Shown here one piece after another: positions 1 to 8,919 of a stretch of DNA of 64,000 nt. The DNA comes from a virus, in IMG/VR virus record IMGVR_UViG_3300022592_000003, positions 25,243-89,242 of that record, one strand, 5' to 3'. The translations under genes and the position numbers were made by a program. The notes beneath the pieces are model-generated. The model did not search any database. It was given only the letters and a program-made list of their open reading frames with translations, and was not told the DNA's origin. Position 1 is the first letter of the stretch. Each line of letters begins with the position of its first letter.

Positions 1-1160
1 TTAGATCAAAACGATCTAAGCAAGTAAAGAAACTTACTAGTCCGGTTAGGTTTGCTCTTACCGGTACTCCAATTGAAAACGGTAAGCCTGAAGAACTCTA
101 CAGCATCATGCAGTTTGTAGACTCTAAGGTCTTAGGCCGCTTTGATTTGTTTGATCAAACATTTATTGTACGCAATCGCTTTGGCGGGGTAGAGCGTTAC
201 AGGAACATCCCTACGCTAGCTAAAACCCTATCAGATGCCTCTGTGCGTAAGCGCCAGCAGGATCCTGATGTCGCACCCTACCTTCCAGATACAATCTTTG
301 CAGAGCCAATCCTCGTTGAGTTTGATAGGGGTGGGGCAAAGCTATACAAGAGTATCGCCAATGAGATTCTTAAAGATCTAGACGAAGCGGTAGATAGTTT
401 TGGTACCTCGTTTGATTTGTTCTCCCACTACTCCGGTGAACAAAACGATGAAGTTGCCAATGCCTTGAAGGGCAAGATCATGTCAAAGCTTACTGCGTTG
501 CGTATGCTGTGTGACGCACCTGCGCTTCTTAAAACATCTGCTGGCAAATACCGGTTTAATTCTAAGTCCGGATCTAAGTACGTCAATGAATTAGACGAGG
601 CCGGCCGGCTTGATGATCTTAAGAGCTCTCCTAAAATGGATGCCTTATCTAGGTATGTCTCAGAGTTCTTAGATAGTTATGAGCAAAATAAAGTTGTTAT
701 CTTTACTAGCTATGTGCACATGGTGCAGCTTATAGGGCGAGAGCTGGAGAAGTACTCGCCTCAGATGTATACAGGGGAAATGAATGCTAAAGAAAAAGAA
801 GAAGCCAAAGTCACGTTTCAAACTGACCCAAGTTGTCGTATTCTTATTAGTAGTGACGCCGGTGGCTATGGGGTGGATCTGCCTCAGGCTAATCTCCTCA
901 TTAATTACGACCTTCCATGGAATGCCGGACTCGCACTTCAACGTAATGGACGAATCAGAAGAGCATCCAGCACATGGCCCTCAATCGTAATTCAGGACTT
1001 CCTTATGGACGGGTCCATTGAAGAACGCCAGCATGCTATGTTGGTTCAGAAGATGGCCGTAGCCAACGCCATCATTGATGGAGAAGGTATCAATACCGAA
1101 GGCGGGGTAAATCTTACTGCCGGCACGCTTAGGGCTTTCCTATCCCAGATTTCGGTATAA
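1..1160 (+). CDS. SNF2-family DNA helicase/translocase, C-terminal part (5' truncated)
   Basis: The frame is open from base 3, so the gene begins before the window. The visible part starts in helicase motif III (ALTGTPIEN), followed by a long middle region and the second RecA-like lobe: IFTSYVHMVQLI (motif IV), ISSDAGGYGVDLPQANLLIN (motif V) and RNGRIRRASS (motif VI, usually QxxGRxxR). These are the SWI2/SNF2 helicase motifs, which in the family drive ATP-dependent movement on DNA. It heads the replication and recombination operon, so a role in remodelling phage DNA is inferred. The ATP-binding lobe (motifs I and II) is not in the window. Confidence 0.85.
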   Translation, partial: RSKRSKQVKKLTSPVRFALTGTPIENGKPEELYSIMQFVDSKVLGRFDLFDQTFIVRNRFGGVERYRNIPTLAKTLSDASVRKRQQDPDVAPYLPDTIFAEPILVEFDRGGAKLYKSIANEILKDLDEAVDSFGTSFDLFSHYSGEQNDEVANALKGKIMSKLTALRMLCDAPALLKTSAGKYRFNSKSGSKYVNELDEAGRLDDLKSSPKMDALSRYVSEFLDSYEQNKVVIFTSYVHMVQLIGRELEKYSPQMYTGEMNAKEKEEAKVTFQTDPSCRILISSDAGGYGVDLPQANLLINYDLPWNAGLALQRNGRIRRASSTWPSIVIQDFLMDGSIEERQHAMLVQKMAVANAIIDGEGINTEGGVNLTAGTLRAFLSQISV

Positions 1161-1169
1161 ACTTATGTT

Positions 1170-1322
1170 ATGCCTAACGCACCTAAGACCCCGACCCGCA
1201 CTATCCGTGTCTCTAACGAGCTCTGGACAGCTGTGAAGGATAAGGCTGCCATCGAAGATCGCACCGTTACAGACGTAATTATCGAGGCCTTGAAGGCCTA
1301 CGTTGGCGATTTGCATTCTTAA
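1170..1322 (+). CDS. small ribbon-helix-helix protein
   Basis: This 50-residue gene starts 9 bases after the helicase stop. After a short basic N-terminus the sequence TRTIRVSNELWTAVKDKA, then a second helix ending in EALKAYV, has the beta-strand/helix/helix spacing of Arc/MetJ-type ribbon-helix-helix DNA-binding proteins. Such proteins bind operators as dimers; a target is not visible. There is no good ribosome site, so it may be translationally coupled to the helicase. A promoter for the next gene overlaps its last codons. Confidence 0.7.
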   Translation: MPNAPKTPTRTIRVSNELWTAVKDKAAIEDRTVTDVIIEALKAYVGDLHS

Positions 1323-1339
1323 GGATTACCCTATAGAAT
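1311..1339 (+). promoter_or_regulatory. promoter for the gene at 1356
   Basis: A -35-like TTGCAT (1311-1316), 17-base spacer and -10 TAGAAT (1334-1339), followed by ATAACAG. The -10 and downstream bases fit the pattern shared by six other sites in the window. An AGGAGG ribosome site follows directly. Confidence 0.55.
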
Positions 1340-1355
1340 AATAACAGGAGGAAAG

Positions 1356-1790
1356 ATGCCAACTGTTATTGAACGCCCAGACCCACAAGACCCCGGCTTC
1401 ATGCCCAAGGTCTCAGAGTTTATATCCCTGCGTAGTCGCATTGACGACATGTCTAAGCAGCGTGACTCTATCAAAGCAGATCTCGCAGAATTAGTTGATA
1501 ACATCGGTGAGCCCGATGAAAAAGGAAACCTGTGGCTCCGTCTGCCCCACGAAGTAGACGGATTCACATCCTTACAGCGTCAGCGTAAAGTATCCCAATC
1601 TCTAGATGAAGAAGCCGCTACAGAGCTTCTTAAAGAGAAGGGTTTGTTTGATCGTTGCTTTACTATGATGCCAGTTCTTAAGGAAGACGAAGTAATGGCT
1701 TGTCTATACGAAGGCTTGATTACTGAAGAAGAAGTTGATAAGATGTTTCCAAAGAGAGTTTCATACGCATTTCTTACTAGCAAGGTTTAA
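1356..1790 (+). CDS. hypothetical protein, possible N-terminal coiled coil
   Basis: A 144-residue protein with a strong AGGAGG site 5 bases before ATG. Residues about 20-55 (SLRSRIDDMSKQRDSIKADL) look helical or coiled coil; the rest is charged with no motif I recognise. It lies directly before a MerR-like gene and the SSB-like and polymerase genes, so a replication-related role is a guess from position only. Confidence 0.75.
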   Translation: MPTVIERPDPQDPGFMPKVSEFISLRSRIDDMSKQRDSIKADLAELVDNIGEPDEKGNLWLRLPHEVDGFTSLQRQRKVSQSLDEEAATELLKEKGLFDRCFTMMPVLKEDEVMACLYEGLITEEEVDKMFPKRVSYAFLTSKV

Positions 1791-1792
1791 TA

Positions 1793-2260
1793 ATGGAAGA
1801 TAAGGTAGATCAATTTTTTGGTGGGCTGGATGACTTCTATCCAGGCTCCAAGAAAAAGCGTCGTCCTGTAGATCCAAATGCTAAACCAAAGCCAGTAAAA
1901 GAAGAAGGTTCCTGGGATGCAAATCCACAGGTTAAAAAACTACCTAATGGAAAAACGGTAGAGCTTTACAGTGTTGGGTCATTGTGCCAAGCACTAGGAA
2001 GACCAGTAGTTACAGTTAGACTATGGGAACGTAAGGGTTATATTCCACGTGCACCTTACCGACTAAAGTCTATGATCGTAGATGGGGTACGTAAGCCAGG
2101 CTGGCGTATGTATTCCAAGGATATGATCGAGTCAACTATCAAGAGCTTCCAAGATCGGGGCCTCATTGGGGCACCGAGAGTTGATTGGAATCGCCATCCA
2201 ACTTTAGCTATTGAGTTAGCAGAGTCTTGGAAAACGATTCACGATCAAGAAACAAACTAA
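1793..2260 (+). CDS. MerR-like helix-turn-helix DNA-binding protein
   Basis: A 155-residue protein. A basic, lysine-rich linker fills the first 55 residues; about residues 58-120 form a winged-helix of the MerR/excisionase type: YSVGSLCQALGRPVVTVRLW then ERKGYIPRAPYR, followed by MYSKDMIESTIKSFQDRG. The motif 'VGxLxxALxRxxxTVRxWxxxGxIPxxP' is typical of phage HTH proteins next to replication genes. No effector domain is present, so it more likely has an architectural or local regulatory role. It begins 2 bases after the previous stop. Confidence 0.75.
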   Translation: MEDKVDQFFGGLDDFYPGSKKKRRPVDPNAKPKPVKEEGSWDANPQVKKLPNGKTVELYSVGSLCQALGRPVVTVRLWERKGYIPRAPYRLKSMIVDGVRKPGWRMYSKDMIESTIKSFQDRGLIGAPRVDWNRHPTLAIELAESWKTIHDQETN

Positions 2261-2320
2261 CTACCTATCGTACGGATTCGACAGAATCCCAGATATCAGC
2301 CAACTACCTAAGGAGACGCC

Positions 2321-3022
2321 ATGAGCGTATCACTCAAAGCAACAAAGGCACCAAACGTTGATTCCTACGGGTCAACTACACCAAACCAAGAAGAGTTGGA
2401 AGAACTCTTTACCCCTGAAGATGAGAACGAAGTCCCTGAGCACTCATCTGTAATTCAGTCAGGCTGGGGCGCAGCTAAGAAAGCTGTTGCTAAATCAACA
2501 AAGACCTTCGCTACGGATTTTCGTTTTGACGAAGATGTTCAACTCATTAAATTCATCTCTGATGAACCTATGGTGTTCATGCAGCACTGGATTAACCGTC
2601 CAGGTAAAAAGTCGTTCATCAGTATCGGTGAGGATGATCCACTGATTGCAGTAGGCAGTAAGCCAGACCAGAAGTTTGCGTTTACCATTCTTAATCTTTC
2701 TGATGAAGATCCACAACTCCAACTAATGGTTGTCGGGGTTCGTCTATGCGGTCAACTTGAGAAACTTGCTTCAAATACGAAGACAGGTCCACTCAACCGT
2801 CCTGACCTATACTGGGCAGTAAGCAAGACTGGTCAAGGCACCAAGACTTCTTACTCCGTCGTTCCTGTCAAGGAACGTGACCTCGCTGAGGAATGGGAAA
2901 TTGATCCTATTGCCGCTGCCGAGCTTATCAAAACAATGAAGCCACTTGGACCCGATGCTCTCCACACATCCACTAAGGCTGAACTTGCAGAGATTGCTCG
3001 TGAAATCGCAGCCGGTAACTAG
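2321..3022 (+). CDS. putative single-stranded DNA-binding protein
   Basis: A 233-residue protein with site AAGGAG before ATG. The core (about residues 70-170: LIKFISDEPMVFMQHWINRP, then GKKSFISIGEDDPL and FAFTILNLSDEDPQLQLMVV) resembles the OB-fold SSB-like proteins of actinophages, which bind single strands at the fork. In those the segment after the strand usually carries a CPLC-type zinc pair; here it reads DDPL, so the cysteines appear lost. Position immediately before the DNA polymerase supports the call. The C-terminus is not the acidic tip of bacterial SSB. Confidence 0.62.
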   Translation: MSVSLKATKAPNVDSYGSTTPNQEELEELFTPEDENEVPEHSSVIQSGWGAAKKAVAKSTKTFATDFRFDEDVQLIKFISDEPMVFMQHWINRPGKKSFISIGEDDPLIAVGSKPDQKFAFTILNLSDEDPQLQLMVVGVRLCGQLEKLASNTKTGPLNRPDLYWAVSKTGQGTKTSYSVVPVKERDLAEEWEIDPIAAAELIKTMKPLGPDALHTSTKAELAEIAREIAAGN

Positions 3023-3038
3023 TCAAACCCATTAAGTT

Positions 3039-3075
3039 GAGGGGCCCGGTCTACCTCCTTTCTCACGGGCCCCTC
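3039..3075 (+). terminator. hairpin between SSB-like and polymerase genes
   Basis: A perfect 10-bp stem GAGGGGCCCG/CGGGCCCCTC (3039-3048 with 3066-3075) and a 17-base loop. There is no run of T after it, so it may be a weak terminator, attenuator or mRNA stabiliser rather than a classical terminator. Confidence 0.6.
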
Positions 3076-3094
3076 TTCTACCTAGAGGAGAGCA

Positions 3095-5071
3095 ATGAAT
3101 ATAATTACCAAGACAGAGCAACTAGAGGAACTTGTCGCATATTACTTGCAGCAGGAAGCCTTTGTATTTGACGTGGAAACTGTGGGCGACCACAGAGGAG
3201 ATCCACGTCAGAATATTGTCACTTGGATCGCATTGGCCACAGAAGGCCGTGTAGATGTTATTCCTATGGGTCACCCTAATGGAGACTACATACGCACAGA
3301 GTATCCATTGCTCCCCTCTGCACAAGATCGTATCATCAAGGGTTTGCCTATCCGTCCTTCAGACTACAGCAAGGATGAGCGCAAGGCAACAAAGATTTTT
3401 ACTGAGGCTCCTGAGCAGCTAACTCCAGGAGAAGTATTTAAGGCGCTAAAGCCTTTGTTCTTTAGTGATCTAACTAAGATCGGACATAACCTTAAGTTCG
3501 ACCTTCAGAGCGTTACCAAGTATATTGGTCAGCTCCCAGCGCAGCCGTACGCATGTACCCTTAACGCTGCGTTTATTCTTAATACGCAAGACCGTCTTAA
3601 CCTCGGTCTTGCTGACTGCTTGAAGCGTGAGTTTAACTATCACATGGTCAAGGGTGTAGGTAAAGAAGTAGAAGTCTATTCATTTGACGAGGTTGCAACC
3701 TACGCCGGATTAGATGCTGAGTGGACTTGGAACCTATGGAACAAGTACTCGGGCAAACTAGACGCCGATAACCTCCGTGGTCTCTTTAACCTAGAGATGG
3801 ACGTCTTAGATGTCATTTGCAACATGGAACTCCGTGGTGCAGACATTGACGTAGATCAACTAGGAAAGCTCAAGGCAAACCTAGAGATGCAGCTGGAGAC
3901 TACCAAGGCTAACATCTATAAGTTTGCTGGCAAAGCATTTAACATCAACAGCGTACCTGAGAAGCAGAAGCTTCTATTCTCTAAGAAGGCAGATGGTGGC
4001 CGAGGACTTCGTCCAAAGGTTTTCACACCGGCTGGAGAGAAGCGCATTGAGGCTGGCTCACAGCCTACCGTATCAGACTACTCAGTTGCTGAACCGGCGC
4101 TTAAGATGTTCGCCGGTAAGGACGCTTTAGTTGATGAGCTTCTTAGCTACTCTGACTTGAACAAGTTGCTTACCACCTATGTAGTGCCTTACCTTGGTGG
4201 CGACATTACTCGTACTCTTGCAGGCAAGTCTAAGACTGTTGCCAAGAAGAGCCTACTGCTCCGTGGTCGTATCCATACTGACTTCATTCAGTACGGTGCA
4301 GAGACTGGTCGCTTCTCAAGTCGTAACCCTAACTTGCAGAACGTTCCTAACCCACGTACTCCAAACGGTAAGGCTATTCGTAATCTATTCGTAGCTCCTG
4401 AGGGCAGCAAGCTGGTAGTAGCTGACTACTCCCAGATTGAGCCTCGTGTTCTTGCATCCTTTAGTGGTGACCGTATTATGTGTAACTCGTATAACGAGGG
4501 TGTAGATATTTACACAACAATCGGCAACACAGTTGGCGTAGATCGTTCTGCAGCTAAGACCTTAGTTCTTGCGATGATGTATGGTGTTGGTCCGGATAAG
4601 ATTGCCGACTCTATCGGCGTATCTGTTAACGAGGCTAGGAACCTATTGGATGCCTTTATGGCTAAGTTCCCATCGGTAGCAAAGTACAAGAAGCAGGTTA
4701 TCGCAGAGAGCCGCAGGCGTGGTCCTGTTCCCTACGCTTTGACCTATATGAACCGTCGTCGTTATATCCCTGATCTCAGGTCAAACGTCATGTGGCAACG
4801 CTCCAGAGCGGAACGTCAGGCGTTTAACACGGTAATCCAGGGCTCTTCGGCAGATCTCATAAAGCTTGCTATGATTAGGGCACACAAGATGATTCCGGAT
4901 GAGTCAAGTCTTATCCTAACTATTCACGACGAACTGGTAACTGTTACCCCAGATCATTTGGCTGAAGAAACAGCTGCTGCAATTCGTGAGGCTATGGAAG
5001 GTATTAAGGCTCTTAATATCCCAATGATCGCAGATGTAAAGACCGTACAACGGTGGGGAGAAGCCAAGTAA
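3095..5071 (+). CDS. polA: family A DNA polymerase (Pol I type) with 3'-5' exonuclease domain
   Basis: 658 residues; no 5'-nuclease domain. The exonuclease has ExoI FVFDVETVG (residue ~28) and ExoII KIGHNLKFDLQ (~130). The polymerase has motif A VVADYSQIEPRV (~440), motif B R484-x3-K488 ending in MMYGVG, and motif C LTIHDELV near 610. At the site equivalent to E. coli Phe762 (K+4 in motif B) the residue is Leu492. In phage polymerases that residue is known to affect rate, fidelity and dideoxynucleotide use. It probably copies the phage genome, with the SSB-like and RecA genes alongside. Start chosen for GAGGAG 6 bases upstream. Confidence 0.95.
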   Translation: MNIITKTEQLEELVAYYLQQEAFVFDVETVGDHRGDPRQNIVTWIALATEGRVDVIPMGHPNGDYIRTEYPLLPSAQDRIIKGLPIRPSDYSKDERKATKIFTEAPEQLTPGEVFKALKPLFFSDLTKIGHNLKFDLQSVTKYIGQLPAQPYACTLNAAFILNTQDRLNLGLADCLKREFNYHMVKGVGKEVEVYSFDEVATYAGLDAEWTWNLWNKYSGKLDADNLRGLFNLEMDVLDVICNMELRGADIDVDQLGKLKANLEMQLETTKANIYKFAGKAFNINSVPEKQKLLFSKKADGGRGLRPKVFTPAGEKRIEAGSQPTVSDYSVAEPALKMFAGKDALVDELLSYSDLNKLLTTYVVPYLGGDITRTLAGKSKTVAKKSLLLRGRIHTDFIQYGAETGRFSSRNPNLQNVPNPRTPNGKAIRNLFVAPEGSKLVVADYSQIEPRVLASFSGDRIMCNSYNEGVDIYTTIGNTVGVDRSAAKTLVLAMMYGVGPDKIADSIGVSVNEARNLLDAFMAKFPSVAKYKKQVIAESRRRGPVPYALTYMNRRRYIPDLRSNVMWQRSRAERQAFNTVIQGSSADLIKLAMIRAHKMIPDESSLILTIHDELVTVTPDHLAEETAAAIREAMEGIKALNIPMIADVKTVQRWGEAK

Positions 5072-5514
5072 TGTTTTGGAATAGACGTAAGAAGACGGTA
5101 GTAAAAAGGGTAGAGATCAAGTCTCTACCCCTACCAGTGTTGATTCGCCAGGTTATTTATGACACTATGCTCATGCCTGCAGAAGAGATTGCATACGCCA
5201 TGGGCTTGCCTCCTATATCCGACGATGTAGCTGAGATGGAAGAGCGTGAGAGTCAAAAGCGCTTAGAGAAGTTTTCTTCCTTAATTCCTTTCATAGATTC
5301 TCACTCAGATATTGCAGCCAAGATTGCCGCATCAGCATATCTAATTGAAGATGAGGACGAAGAAGACGGCGAACTAGGTAAGCTAGGTTTAGATGACATA
5401 GAACAGTTAACAAAGCTATTCCGACTGGTCTCTCTATCTTCTTCTATATCTTGTATCTCAACTTTATTTAATCTAGGACTAATCAAATCAATGGCGGTGG
5501 ATGATGAGCAGTAA
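5071..5514 (+). CDS. hypothetical protein
   Basis: 147 residues starting at the ATG that overlaps the polymerase stop (TAATG); GGGGAG 9 bases upstream supports this start rather than one 18 bases earlier inside the polymerase. The protein is basic at the start (NRRKKTVVKR), then helical and acidic (EDEDEEDGE near residue 92), with a moderately hydrophobic C-terminal third. I do not recognise the family. Overlap with polymerase implies coupled translation. Confidence 0.75.
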   Translation: MFWNRRKKTVVKRVEIKSLPLPVLIRQVIYDTMLMPAEEIAYAMGLPPISDDVAEMEERESQKRLEKFSSLIPFIDSHSDIAAKIAASAYLIEDEDEEDGELGKLGLDDIEQLTKLFRLVSLSSSISCISTLFNLGLIKSMAVDDEQ

Positions 5515-5890
5515 CTGGTGGGCTAATAAGCTGGGTGGTACTCCAAACACTACACCAACTCCAGCAACAACTCCTCCTACAGGAAACGTATATAGGGCAA
5601 CTCCCGGTGCACCAAATACTCCGGTGAGCTATGACCCTAATCAAGATCAGTTAGTTACTAAGGCTATGAGTGCTAAGAACAGTGGCTACTGTCCAGCATG
5701 TAACTCAGGGAACTATATGTCTACCCCTGGTGGTGGACGTACCCGGTGTTACGACTGCGGATATCCGATTGTTCAGCAAGGCTCTGGTTTATCAGGTTCA
5801 GGAACCGGTAAGGGTCCTGTTACCGCAGCAAAACAAGTAGGACAAAGTGGCGGGTTTAATCCAAGCGTAATCGTAGATAGGATCGGGTAA
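5501..5890 (+). CDS. zinc-ribbon protein of unknown function
   Basis: 129 residues, overlapping the previous gene by 14 bases. The first 50 residues are Pro/Thr/Asn-rich and flexible; residues 65-90 hold a zinc ribbon, CPAC then CYDC, of the treble or rubredoxin type; the C-terminus is Gly-rich. A role with RecA (the next gene, overlapping by 1 base) is possible only from position. Start could be the second ATG one codon later. Confidence 0.7.
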   Translation: MMSSNWWANKLGGTPNTTPTPATTPPTGNVYRATPGAPNTPVSYDPNQDQLVTKAMSAKNSGYCPACNSGNYMSTPGGGRTRCYDCGYPIVQQGSGLSGSGTGKGPVTAAKQVGQSGGFNPSVIVDRIG

Positions 5891-6951
5891 TGGCAGTAAT
5901 TAATTCGGATGCACTAAAGGTTGTAGCAAATATCAACAAGAAGCTTGGTGCAGGTACAGTTGTAACTGCTAACCAGGTAAACTTGCCGGATCGTATCCCA
6001 TCAGGCTCACTTACCCTAGACGTAGTTCTTGGTGGCGGTTGGCCTATGAACCGTTGGGTAGAGCTTGTAGGCGAAGCATCCCATGGTAAGACTGCAATTG
6101 CCCTACGCACTATCGCTGCTAACCAGGCAAAGAACCCAGAGTTCACCGCTGTGTGGATTGCTGCTGAGGACTTTGACCCTGAGTACGCAGAGCTTTGTGG
6201 CGTAGATACTGAGCGTGTAATTCTAGTTGAGACAAATAGCATGGAGGATGCTTTCGATGCCGTTATCCAGTTTATGGAAAGCAAGGCTGTGGACATGGTT
6301 GTTATTGATTCTTTGCCTGCCCTTGTTCCTTCAGCAGAAGATGAAAAGCATATGGAAGAATTCACGGTTGGCCGTGGAGCGTTAATCACTAACAAGTTCT
6401 TCCGTAAGGTTGCCTCTGCCACCAAGCGTGACTTGATTGAGTCAGAGCGTCCTATCCTTGGCATCATGATTAACCAGTACCGTATGAAGATCGGCGTCAT
6501 GCACGGCGATCCTCGTACAACTCCTGGTGGTCTTGGCAAGGACTATGCCTATAGCGTACGTTGCGAAGTAAAGCGTGACGACTGGCTAGAGGTTGGTACC
6601 GGTCAGGATAAGCGCCGTGTAGGCCAGACTATCCGTGTCCGTACTATTAAGAACAAGACCTACCCACCTCAGCAGACTGCCTACCTAGACTTCTACTTCT
6701 CAGAGGGTGGCCCTATTGACGCAGGTCAGTATGACACAGGTAAAGAGATTGTGGCTCTATCTATCCTTAATGGTATAGTAGACCGTCGTGGTGGTTGGAT
6801 GTACTACGGAGATCGTAAGTGGCAAGGTGCTCAGGCACTCATTGACTCACTCCGTGAAGAGATCGAACTACGTGAAGAAATTAGCAAGGCTGTTATGGAT
6901 ACTCTCAAGGTAGCTCCAGCACTAATGATGGAAGTACCGGATGAAGAGTGA
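5890..6951 (+). CDS. recA: RecA-like recombinase
   Basis: 353 residues. Walker A GEASHGKTA (61-69), Walker B VDMVVIDSLPA (~137), and a loop-2 like segment GDPRTTPGGLGKDYA after IMINQYRMK match RecA/UvsX ATPases that form filaments on single strands for recombination and repair. The bacterial RecA C-terminal domain is short. It follows an SSB-like gene and precedes two putative nucleases and a Cas4-like exonuclease, a full phage recombination set. Start ATG overlaps the preceding stop. Confidence 0.92.
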   Translation: MAVINSDALKVVANINKKLGAGTVVTANQVNLPDRIPSGSLTLDVVLGGGWPMNRWVELVGEASHGKTAIALRTIAANQAKNPEFTAVWIAAEDFDPEYAELCGVDTERVILVETNSMEDAFDAVIQFMESKAVDMVVIDSLPALVPSAEDEKHMEEFTVGRGALITNKFFRKVASATKRDLIESERPILGIMINQYRMKIGVMHGDPRTTPGGLGKDYAYSVRCEVKRDDWLEVGTGQDKRRVGQTIRVRTIKNKTYPPQQTAYLDFYFSEGGPIDAGQYDTGKEIVALSILNGIVDRRGGWMYYGDRKWQGAQALIDSLREEIELREEISKAVMDTLKVAPALMMEVPDEE

Positions 6952-7267
6952 AGGACAGAAACAATCTCTAAAGCATGAGAAGCGCTTAGAGAAAGTAGCA
7001 GGCGGTAAGCGCAATGCCGCCTCCGGTGCATTTTGGTCTCGTAAGGGGGACGTCAGAAACGATTTATATCTTTTTGAGCATAAGTGGACAGGAAAGAAGT
7101 CTTTTAGTGTACAATCCTCAGTGTTAAAGAAAATAACCACTGAGGCCATCCTAGATAGCCGAGAGCCTGTATTGGCTTTTCATCTAGACGGGGAGGACTA
7201 CGTAATCATACAGGAGACCCACTTTCATGAGCTTACACGAACAGTCAACAGAATCCAAGAAGAGTAA
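6941..7267 (+). CDS. putative PD-(D/E)XK nuclease
   Basis: 108 residues, overlapping recA by 11 bases. Residues about 22-50 read AASGAFWSRKGDVRNDLYLF then EHKWTGKKSFSV: a conserved SG/RKGD region, Asp, and E-x-K on a following strand, the arrangement of PD-(D/E)XK or resolvase-like phage nucleases. The substrate cannot be told from sequence. Position beside recA suggests recombination or repair. The call rests on motif spacing only. Confidence 0.55.
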   Translation: MKSEGQKQSLKHEKRLEKVAGGKRNAASGAFWSRKGDVRNDLYLFEHKWTGKKSFSVQSSVLKKITTEAILDSREPVLAFHLDGEDYVIIQETHFHELTRTVNRIQEE

Positions 7268-7727
7268 AGAATGTACTAAATGTAAAGTCGAGTTTCCTGC
7301 TACAAGAGAGTATTTCTCCCCTGCCAGGCGTGGGAAGTATGGCTTAACCCAGAGATGTAAAACTTGTGCAAATGCTCAGACTAAAGATTGGTATGAAAAT
7401 AAAGATGGTAGGTCATGGCATCTTAAAGACCAAAGCCAACGCAGGGCTGACCTTGCTAATTGGGTGGATACTTTTAAAGATGTTCCTTGTACAGACTGCG
7501 GTATTAACTATCCGCCTTATGTAATGGATTTTGATCACCTCCCTCAATTTGAAAAGTATTTTCCAATAGGGGTGTTAGTAAATAAACGAGTATCTAAGGA
7601 GATACTCTTAGAAGAAATAAAAAAGTGTGAAGTAGTCTGTGCTAATTGCCATAGGGAACGCACTAGGGTAAGGGGCCAATGGTCTGGTATACGGTATACT
7701 AATGCTGTGGGGGGCCATAAAGATTAG
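7227..7727 (+). CDS. HNH-type endonuclease, probably a free-standing homing gene
   Basis: 166 residues. An N-terminal zinc pair (CTKC, CKTC) is followed by the HNH core: CTDCG, MDFDHLP and CEVVCANCHRERT. The core closely resembles the one in the gene at 17312 (FDHL, CEVVCANCHAIRT), so the two are paralogues. Such genes cut DNA and spread into related phages. It interrupts the run of recombination genes, and AGGAGA 10 bases before ATG fixes the start. Confidence 0.8.
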   Translation: MSLHEQSTESKKSKECTKCKVEFPATREYFSPARRGKYGLTQRCKTCANAQTKDWYENKDGRSWHLKDQSQRRADLANWVDTFKDVPCTDCGINYPPYVMDFDHLPQFEKYFPIGVLVNKRVSKEILLEEIKKCEVVCANCHRERTRVRGQWSGIRYTNAVGGHKD

Positions 7728-7736
7728 GATTAAATA

Positions 7737-8069
7737 GTGCGTTACAGCGATGACCCCAGCTGGACTTGGCGATATGAAGCTAAGTGTCAGGGAGAAGATA
7801 CGGAAATATTTTTCCCTCCACGAGATAAAGCTTTATACAAGCCCATAGCTGACAAGGCAAAGGCAATCTGTTGGGGCACAGATGGCCGACCTGAATGCCC
7901 GGTTAGACAAGCATGTCTAAAAGAGGCTATAATTAATAATGAGCTACACGGAATCTTTGGTGGTATGTCACACAGAGAACGCAATGCAGCTCAGCGCAAG
8001 TATGAGAAACAGGGGATCACTCTAGACGAGTGGTTGGAGAAAGAGGGCAGAAAGTATGGCAAAACCTAA
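7737..8069 (+). CDS. WhiB-family iron-sulphur transcription regulator
   Basis: 110 residues from a GTG start. It carries four cysteines: one in AKCQGED, then AICWGTDGRPECPVRQAC (C-x8-C-x5-C rather than the usual C-x2-C-x5-C), followed by GIFGG in place of GVWGG and a basic C-terminus. WhiB proteins are confined to actinobacteria and their phages; they bind a 4Fe-4S cluster and sigma factor. It likely alters host transcription. A second WhiB lies at 39416 on the other strand. Confidence 0.88.
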   Translation: MRYSDDPSWTWRYEAKCQGEDTEIFFPPRDKALYKPIADKAKAICWGTDGRPECPVRQACLKEAIINNELHGIFGGMSHRERNAAQRKYEKQGITLDEWLEKEGRKYGKT

Positions 8070-8919
8070 GACTATCGCCAGCAAAGACTTGAAGGCGTTC
8101 CTAAACACCAGTAAGCGAGAGACTCGTTTAATGGGTGCTGTGGAGCGCCATGTCTTATCTAAGCCCTTTGATGAGCGTGACATGAGTTACATTCATCCAT
8201 CAGATATTATCAAAGACGACTGGTGCGCTCTTGCCCAGTATCACGCTGTACTCGGTAACTATGTAGAGACTCGTGACAAGACCACAGCCCGCCTAGCATC
8301 TATCTTTGCAGAGGGCCACACTATCCACGCTAAGTGGCAAGACTGGTTTCAAGAGATGGGTGTTCTTTACGGCACCTGGAACTACAACGAAGAACATAAG
8401 ATTTGGGCTGTATCTAAAGACGTACCAGCTGATGCTAAGTACGCTGAAGTCCCACTTCGTAGCGATAAGCATATGATCCGTGGTCATGCTGACGGTTGGA
8501 TCAAAGGCCTAGGAGATGACTGCCTAATTGAAATCAAATCTATCGGCACCGGAACTCTACGCTTTGAAGCCCCTGCCATTCTCCAGCAAGCTAACGGAGA
8601 TATCGAGCAGGCTTGGAAGCAGATCAAAACACCTTTCCGTGTACACCAGCTACAGGGCCAGGTCTACCTACATCTTTGCCACCTAATGGTTGAAGAAGGC
8701 ATTCTAGATACTGCTCCTAAAGAGATCGTATTTATCTATGAGCTTAAAGCAAACCAGGATTATAAAGAGTTCGTAGTTAGCTACAACCCAGAATTTACTA
8801 AAGAGATCTTTGACAAGGCTCTAGATGTAGCGTGGGCTGCAGAGAATAAGCGACCGCCTCAGTGCAGCGTTAGTACTAAAGGCTGTAAGCGTTGTGAACC
8901 ATTTCAGGAGGCAAAATGA
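8056..8919 (+). CDS. Cas4-like PD-(D/E)XK exonuclease
   Basis: 287 residues, overlapping whiB by 14 bases. It shows an N-terminal Cys in HPSDIIKDDWCALAQYH, nuclease residues RGHADGWIKG and LIEIKSIGTG (D, then E-x-K), QLQGQVYLHL, and three C-terminal cysteines (CSVSTKGCKRC). This layout matches the RecB/Cas4 iron-sulphur exonucleases common in phage recombination modules. It probably makes single-strand ends for the RecA. No cas1/cas2 or CRISPR is nearby, so it is not a CRISPR gene. Confidence 0.85.
   Translation: MAKPKTIASKDLKAFLNTSKRETRLMGAVERHVLSKPFDERDMSYIHPSDIIKDDWCALAQYHAVLGNYVETRDKTTARLASIFAEGHTIHAKWQDWFQEMGVLYGTWNYNEEHKIWAVSKDVPADAKYAEVPLRSDKHMIRGHADGWIKGLGDDCLIEIKSIGTGTLRFEAPAILQQANGDIEQAWKQIKTPFRVHQLQGQVYLHLCHLMVEEGILDTAPKEIVFIYELKANQDYKEFVVSYNPEFTKEIFDKALDVAWAAENKRPPQCSVSTKGCKRCEPFQEAK

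Noticed and set aside
8056-8919. Cas4-like gene as evidence for a CRISPR system
   Set aside because: No direct-repeat array, cas1 or cas2 in the window; such exonucleases are common in phage recombination modules.
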